From the NCBI GenBank assembly GCA_964490975.1, contig CAZBEQ010000060.1, positions 1 to 15,420 of the forward strand: a DNA stretch of 15,420 nt. The letters run 5' to 3'. Shown here piece after piece: positions 15,006 through 15,420 of this stretch. The first letter of the stretch is position 1. Every line of letters begins with the position of its first letter. The notes under the pieces are model-generated. The model did no database searches. It was not told the DNA's origin and saw nothing but the letters and a program-made list of their open reading frames with translations. Source of the DNA: DTU013 sp964490975 (GTDB taxonomy: Bacteria > Bacillota > Clostridia > Acetivibrionales > DTU013). Made by a program: the position numbers and the translations under genes.

Positions 15006-15356
15006 TCATTTATCACTGTCAGGTGTTCTGAACTTGCCGTCAGACCACAGCCTTTCAAGGTTATAAAAGCTTCGGTCCTCCTCATGGAATATGTGGATCA
15101 CTACCTCGCCGAAATCCAACAGGATCCATCTGGCACTTTCATAGCCCTCCTTGTGGATCAGATTCCAGCCTGCTTCACCCATCTTGAATTCAAGCTCGTC
15201 CGCTATAGTTCTGATATGTGTCGTGGAGGTGCCGCTGCATATGATAAAATAATCAGCGAGGGTGGAAACCTCCGCAATATCAATCACTTCAATGCTTCTG
15301 CCCTTCTTGTCCTCTATGATCCCATAAGCCGTATCTGCAATTTTACTGATTTTCAA
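15006..15356 (-). CDS. rsfS: Ribosome silencing factor RsfS
   Basis: A 116-residue protein of the RsfS/Iojap family, which binds ribosomal protein L14 (uL14) on the large subunit and blocks subunit joining when nutrients are scarce. Family hallmarks are DIAEVSTLADYFIICSGTST, then IRTIADELEFKMGEAG, then WILLDFGEVVIHIFHEEDRSFYNLERLW. Length is typical. The start is TTG (15354-15356) with AGGAGG 6 nt upstream. It precedes leuS in the same direction, a pairing seen in many Firmicutes, usually behind nadD, yqeK or an LCP gene. Confidence 0.96.
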   Translation of the reverse strand: MKISKIADTAYGIIEDKKGRSIEVIDIAEVSTLADYFIICSGTSTTHIRTIADELEFKMGEAGWNLIHKEGYESARWILLDFGEVVIHIFHEEDRSFYNLERLWSDGKFRTPDSDK

Positions 15357-15420
15357 AGCAATCCTCCTAGTACAATATAGTTGTAGTCAAACAGCAGACA
15401 TCCATCTACTGTAGTTACCA
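15357..15420 (-). other. Window edge, possibly the 3' end of the gene upstream of rsfS
   Basis: Two minus-strand frames enter from beyond the window. One ends at 15387 (…RWMSAV, stop TGA), 30 bp before rsfS. The other stays open until a TGA that overlaps the TTG start of rsfS. Either could be the tail of an upstream operon gene; too little is visible to choose. No convincing promoter is seen here, which favours rsfS being read from further upstream. Confidence 0.3.
15363..15368 (-). promoter_or_regulatory. Ribosome binding site deciding a TTG start for rsfS
   Basis: A perfect AGGAGG on the minus strand is 6 nt before TTG at 15356. No ATG or GTG lies at a usable distance. Confidence 0.8.

Overview
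The window looks like chromosomal DNA of a spore-forming clostridial Firmicute. The evidence is strong AGGAGG-type ribosome binding sites, frequent TTG and GTG starts, moderately AT-rich DNA, and a gene set containing a two-domain GerM-type lipoprotein, a DacF-type D-Ala-D-Ala carboxypeptidase, a ComEA-like protein, an accessory SecA and an rsfS-leuS pair. I cannot name a species. A run of exactly 100 Ns (3991-4090) shows this is a scaffolded draft assembly, and the gap lies inside a tandem repeat.

Layout. 1-1641: a possible plus-strand terminator of a gene outside the window, then putP (Na+/proline-type symporter) on the minus strand with a good promoter. 1642-1883: divergent intergenic region holding copy 1 of a long palindromic repeat. 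1884-3020: Gfo/Idh/MocA-family oxidoreductase with a TTG start. 3021-4228: poorly coding region with a possible small membrane protein (3389-3709) and a GC-rich 24/25-bp minisatellite interrupted by the assembly gap. 4229-6895: secA2-like ATPase followed by a 67-residue protein of unknown function. 7035-7184: a 49-residue basic single-span membrane protein. 7209-9207 (minus): comEA-like gene followed by the GerM-like lipoprotein gene. 9347-12459 (plus): dacF-type carboxypeptidase, then a long-chain acyl-CoA synthetase-like enzyme. 12457-12535: copy 2 of the palindrome, a perfect 36-bp inverted repeat whose two ends are the TAA stop codons of the convergent genes on either side. 12533-15356 (minus): rsfS then leuS, probably one transcript. 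The last 64 bases probably hold the end of a further upstream gene of that operon.

Functional themes. Cell-envelope and sporulation functions (carboxypeptidase, GerM-like lipoprotein, accessory SecA, small membrane proteins) sit beside translation genes (leuS, rsfS) and metabolic genes (symporter, oxidoreductase, acyl-CoA ligase). I see no defence island, phage, complete transposon or CRISPR array. The least explained parts are the two near-identical palindromes, the minisatellite in front of secA2, and the uncharacterised small proteins near secA2 and gerM.
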